Source of the DNA: Desulfovibrio sp.
GTDB lineage: Bacteria > Desulfobacterota > Desulfovibrionia > Desulfovibrionales > Desulfovibrionaceae
Assembly (NCBI GenBank): GCA_014804905.1
Contig: JAAUYX010000096.1
Span: forward strand, 1 to 7,423
Length of the DNA: 7,423 bases
Direction of reading: 5' to 3'
The stretch's first letter is position 1, and each line of letters opens with the position of its first letter. A model generated the notes under the pieces. The model was not told the origin of the DNA. It worked only from the letters and a program-made list of their open reading frames with translations, and searched no databases. A program made the position numbers and the translations under genes. Positions 6,141 to 7,423 of the stretch are shown piece after piece.

Positions 6141-7423
6141 CTACGACTCCATGAGGCGGCTGATTTCCTCGCGCAGGATGCGCGCCACGGCGCTGGCGGC
6201 GGCCTTGCCCACCTCCTCGTTGAAGCGGGGCTCGAGGTTGTCGAGGCGCTGCTCCATGGCGTCCATGCGCGCGAGCAGGCTCTTTTGCCGCGTCTCAAGG
6301 CCGCTCAGACGCGCCTCGAGGCCCTCGGGCATCTGCGCGGGCGGCGGCGTATCCTTGAGCGCCTGTCCCACCGAGGAGGCGATGAGCGCCGCAAAGCCGT
6401 TGTGCAGGGGGCTGCCCTCGCGCAAAAGGTCCCCCAGGGAGACGGAATCGGCGGCCGAATGTTCCAGGGCCTCGATGCGAGCACGGGCCGCGGCGAGGTC
6501 GGCCTCGCACTGGCGCAGGCGCTCGCCGAGGGCCCCGGCCAGCGCCGCGAAATCCTCGGTGGCCGCGAGCAGCGCCGAGGCCGGAACGGTGGCGGTGGCG
6601 GATGTCGGCTGCTCTTCGGGGGCGGCCGCATCGGGGCCGGGAGTGGCTTCGGCTGCGTCCACAGGAGTTTCGGGGGCAGTTTCCGGAGCTGCTTCGGGCT
6701 CGGGGGCAGCTTCGGGGGCGGCCGCAGCTTCGGCGGCAGGAGCTTCCTCGGGTGCCGCGTCGGCGGGTACTGACGCGACCTCGGCTTCAGGGGCAGCGGC
6801 TGCTTCGGCCGCCATGAACGCGGCTTCCGACACATCCACGGCATCCACAGGGGCTGCCTCGGCGGCCACCCCGGGCTCGGGCAGGGGTGGCTCCACTTCC
6901 GGGAGCAGGGCCTCACCTGCGGGGGCGGCCGGAAGCTCCGCTTCGTCCGTTGGCGGGATTTCCGTAAATTCGGCCTCGATGGGGGGCAGGTCCTCCCCAA
7001 GCTCTGGCGCGGGTTCTGGCGCCGGCGCGGCTGCGGGAGCCGCGACCTCCATGTCGAGGCTGGCTTCTTCCGCCACCGCCACTTCTTCCACCACGGCTGC
7101 GGTGGGGATTTCGGGTTCCGCAACCGGTTCGGGGATGGGTTGCGGGGCGGGTTCCGGTTGCGGCGTTGCCGCGGCCATCAGGTCCTCGAAGGACGGCGCG
7201 GCGGCTTCGGGAGCCGGCGCGGGAGCTTCGGGGGCGCCGGCAGGCGCTCCGGGCGCGGGCGCGGTCTCGGCATCCAGCGAGGTCAAGAGGCTGGCGAGGT
7301 CGGCCTCAAGGTCGGGCTCGCCCGGCGCCGCAGGGGGTGCGGCCTGTGGGGCAAGGGCCGGGTCGCCGAGCAGGGCGTCGAGGTCCGCCTCCAGGTCGGG
7401 CGCGGCCGCGGCAGGGTCAGCAG
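6141..7423 (-). CDS. Ala/Pro/Glu-rich disordered protein with C-terminal coiled coils (5' end outside window)
   Basis: I do not recognise a named family. The frame is open from the window edge to the TAG at 6143-6141, giving 426 visible residues. Residues about 1-280 are low-complexity, dominated by Ala, Pro and Glu, acidic and surely disordered, with scattered short hydrophobic motifs such as PDLEADL and PSFEDLM. Two amphipathic heptad-like segments follow at about 289-322 (ERLRQCEADLAAARARIEAL) and 365-397 (ARLSGLETRQKSLLARMDAM). The protein ends in a helix, about 401-425, containing ARILREEISRL. No signal peptide is visible because the N-terminus is missing. A TTG at 7286 is a possible internal start but is unlikely, since the same repeat style continues upstream. 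The layout recalls polar organising proteins such as PopZ; homology is not shown. A strong promoter follows directly after its stop, so it is probably a separate unit from ubiE. Confidence 0.75.
   Translation of the reverse strand, partial: ADPAAAAPDLEADLDALLGDPALAPQAAPPAAPGEPDLEADLASLLTSLDAETAPAPGAPAGAPEAPAPAPEAAAPSFEDLMAAATPQPEPAPQPIPEPVAEPEIPTAAVVEEVAVAEEASLDMEVAAPAAAPAPEPAPELGEDLPPIEAEFTEIPPTDEAELPAAPAGEALLPEVEPPLPEPGVAAEAAPVDAVDVSEAAFMAAEAAAAPEAEVASVPADAAPEEAPAAEAAAAPEAAPEPEAAPETAPETPVDAAEATPGPDAAAPEEQPTSATATVPASALLAATEDFAALAGALGERLRQCEADLAAARARIEALEHSAADSVSLGDLLREGSPLHNGFAALIASSVGQALKDTPPPAQMPEGLEARLSGLETRQKSLLARMDAMEQRLDNLEPRFNEEVGKAAASAVARILREEISRLMES
7287..7400 (-). repeat. Two copies of a 28-codon repeat with PDLEADL motif
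   Basis: The protein reads PDLEADLDALLGD starting at codon 7400-7398 and PDLEADLASLL starting at codon 7316-7314, exactly 84 bases apart. The DNA of the two copies is also similar. The series may continue beyond the window edge. Confidence 0.6.

Noticed and set aside
5930..6298. Upstream extension of the small ubiE-linked protein
   Set aside because: It is Arg/Pro/Ser-rich, overlaps the end of the Ala-rich gene and precedes the promoter, so it would not be on the main transcript.
5922..6773. Plus-strand Gly/Phe/Ser-rich frame (GGSFGGG-type repeats)
   Set aside because: The repeats come from reading the Ala/Glu/Pro codons of the minus-strand gene backwards; no start context or homology.
6600..7260. 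GGGGGCAGCTTCGG-like DNA repeats, possible regulatory or CRISPR-like array
   Set aside because: They have irregular spacing and no constant spacer length, and follow from Ala-Glu-Pro codon repetition in the protein.

Overview
This 7.4 kb window is very GC-rich, and every recognisable gene but one lies on the minus strand. It probably comes from a sulfate-reducing delta-proteobacterium of the Desulfovibrionaceae. I base that on the futalosine-route menaquinone gene (mqnB), the single-chain PurL with PurS-like sequence at its N-terminus, and the general protein style. This taxonomic call is an inference from family knowledge, not a database result.

Reading the minus strand in the direction of transcription (high to low coordinates): (1) 7423-6141 is the C-terminal part of a large Ala/Pro/Glu-rich protein ending in coiled coils, cut by the window edge. 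(2) 6134-6106 is a good sigma70-type promoter, followed by a leader of about 170 nt holding a terminator-like hairpin with a T6 tract. (3) 5929-5699 is a 76-residue unknown protein whose stop overlaps the start of (4) ubiE/menG (5702-4974), the demethylmenaquinone methyltransferase. (5) 4773-4967 on the plus strand is a 64-residue DUF2065 (YjeT-like) membrane protein converging on ubiE; its terminator spans the ubiE stop codon. (6) 4705-3392 is a TviB/WbpA-type UDP-sugar 6-dehydrogenase. Its stop shares one base with the GTG start of (7) mqnB, futalosine hydrolase (3392-2643). (8) 2591-1620 is a long-chain polyprenyl diphosphate synthase. (9) 1619-1286 is a gene-free stretch filled with nested inverted repeats. 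(10) 1285-1 is purL, running off the window.

Three of the genes fit one pathway. MqnB releases dehypoxanthinyl futalosine, the polyprenyl synthase makes the isoprenoid tail, and UbiE/MenG performs the last ring methylation of menaquinone. The sugar dehydrogenase embedded among them belongs to surface-polysaccharide precursor synthesis and appears translationally coupled to mqnB.

Most of the window is housekeeping, and I see no defence system, CRISPR array, tRNA, rRNA or transposase. The parts that deserve a second look are non-coding. The 1422-1605 block holds four related arms that can pair in two mutually exclusive ways. The ubiE leader has a possible attenuator. The Ala/Pro/Glu-rich protein has a PopZ-like layout.
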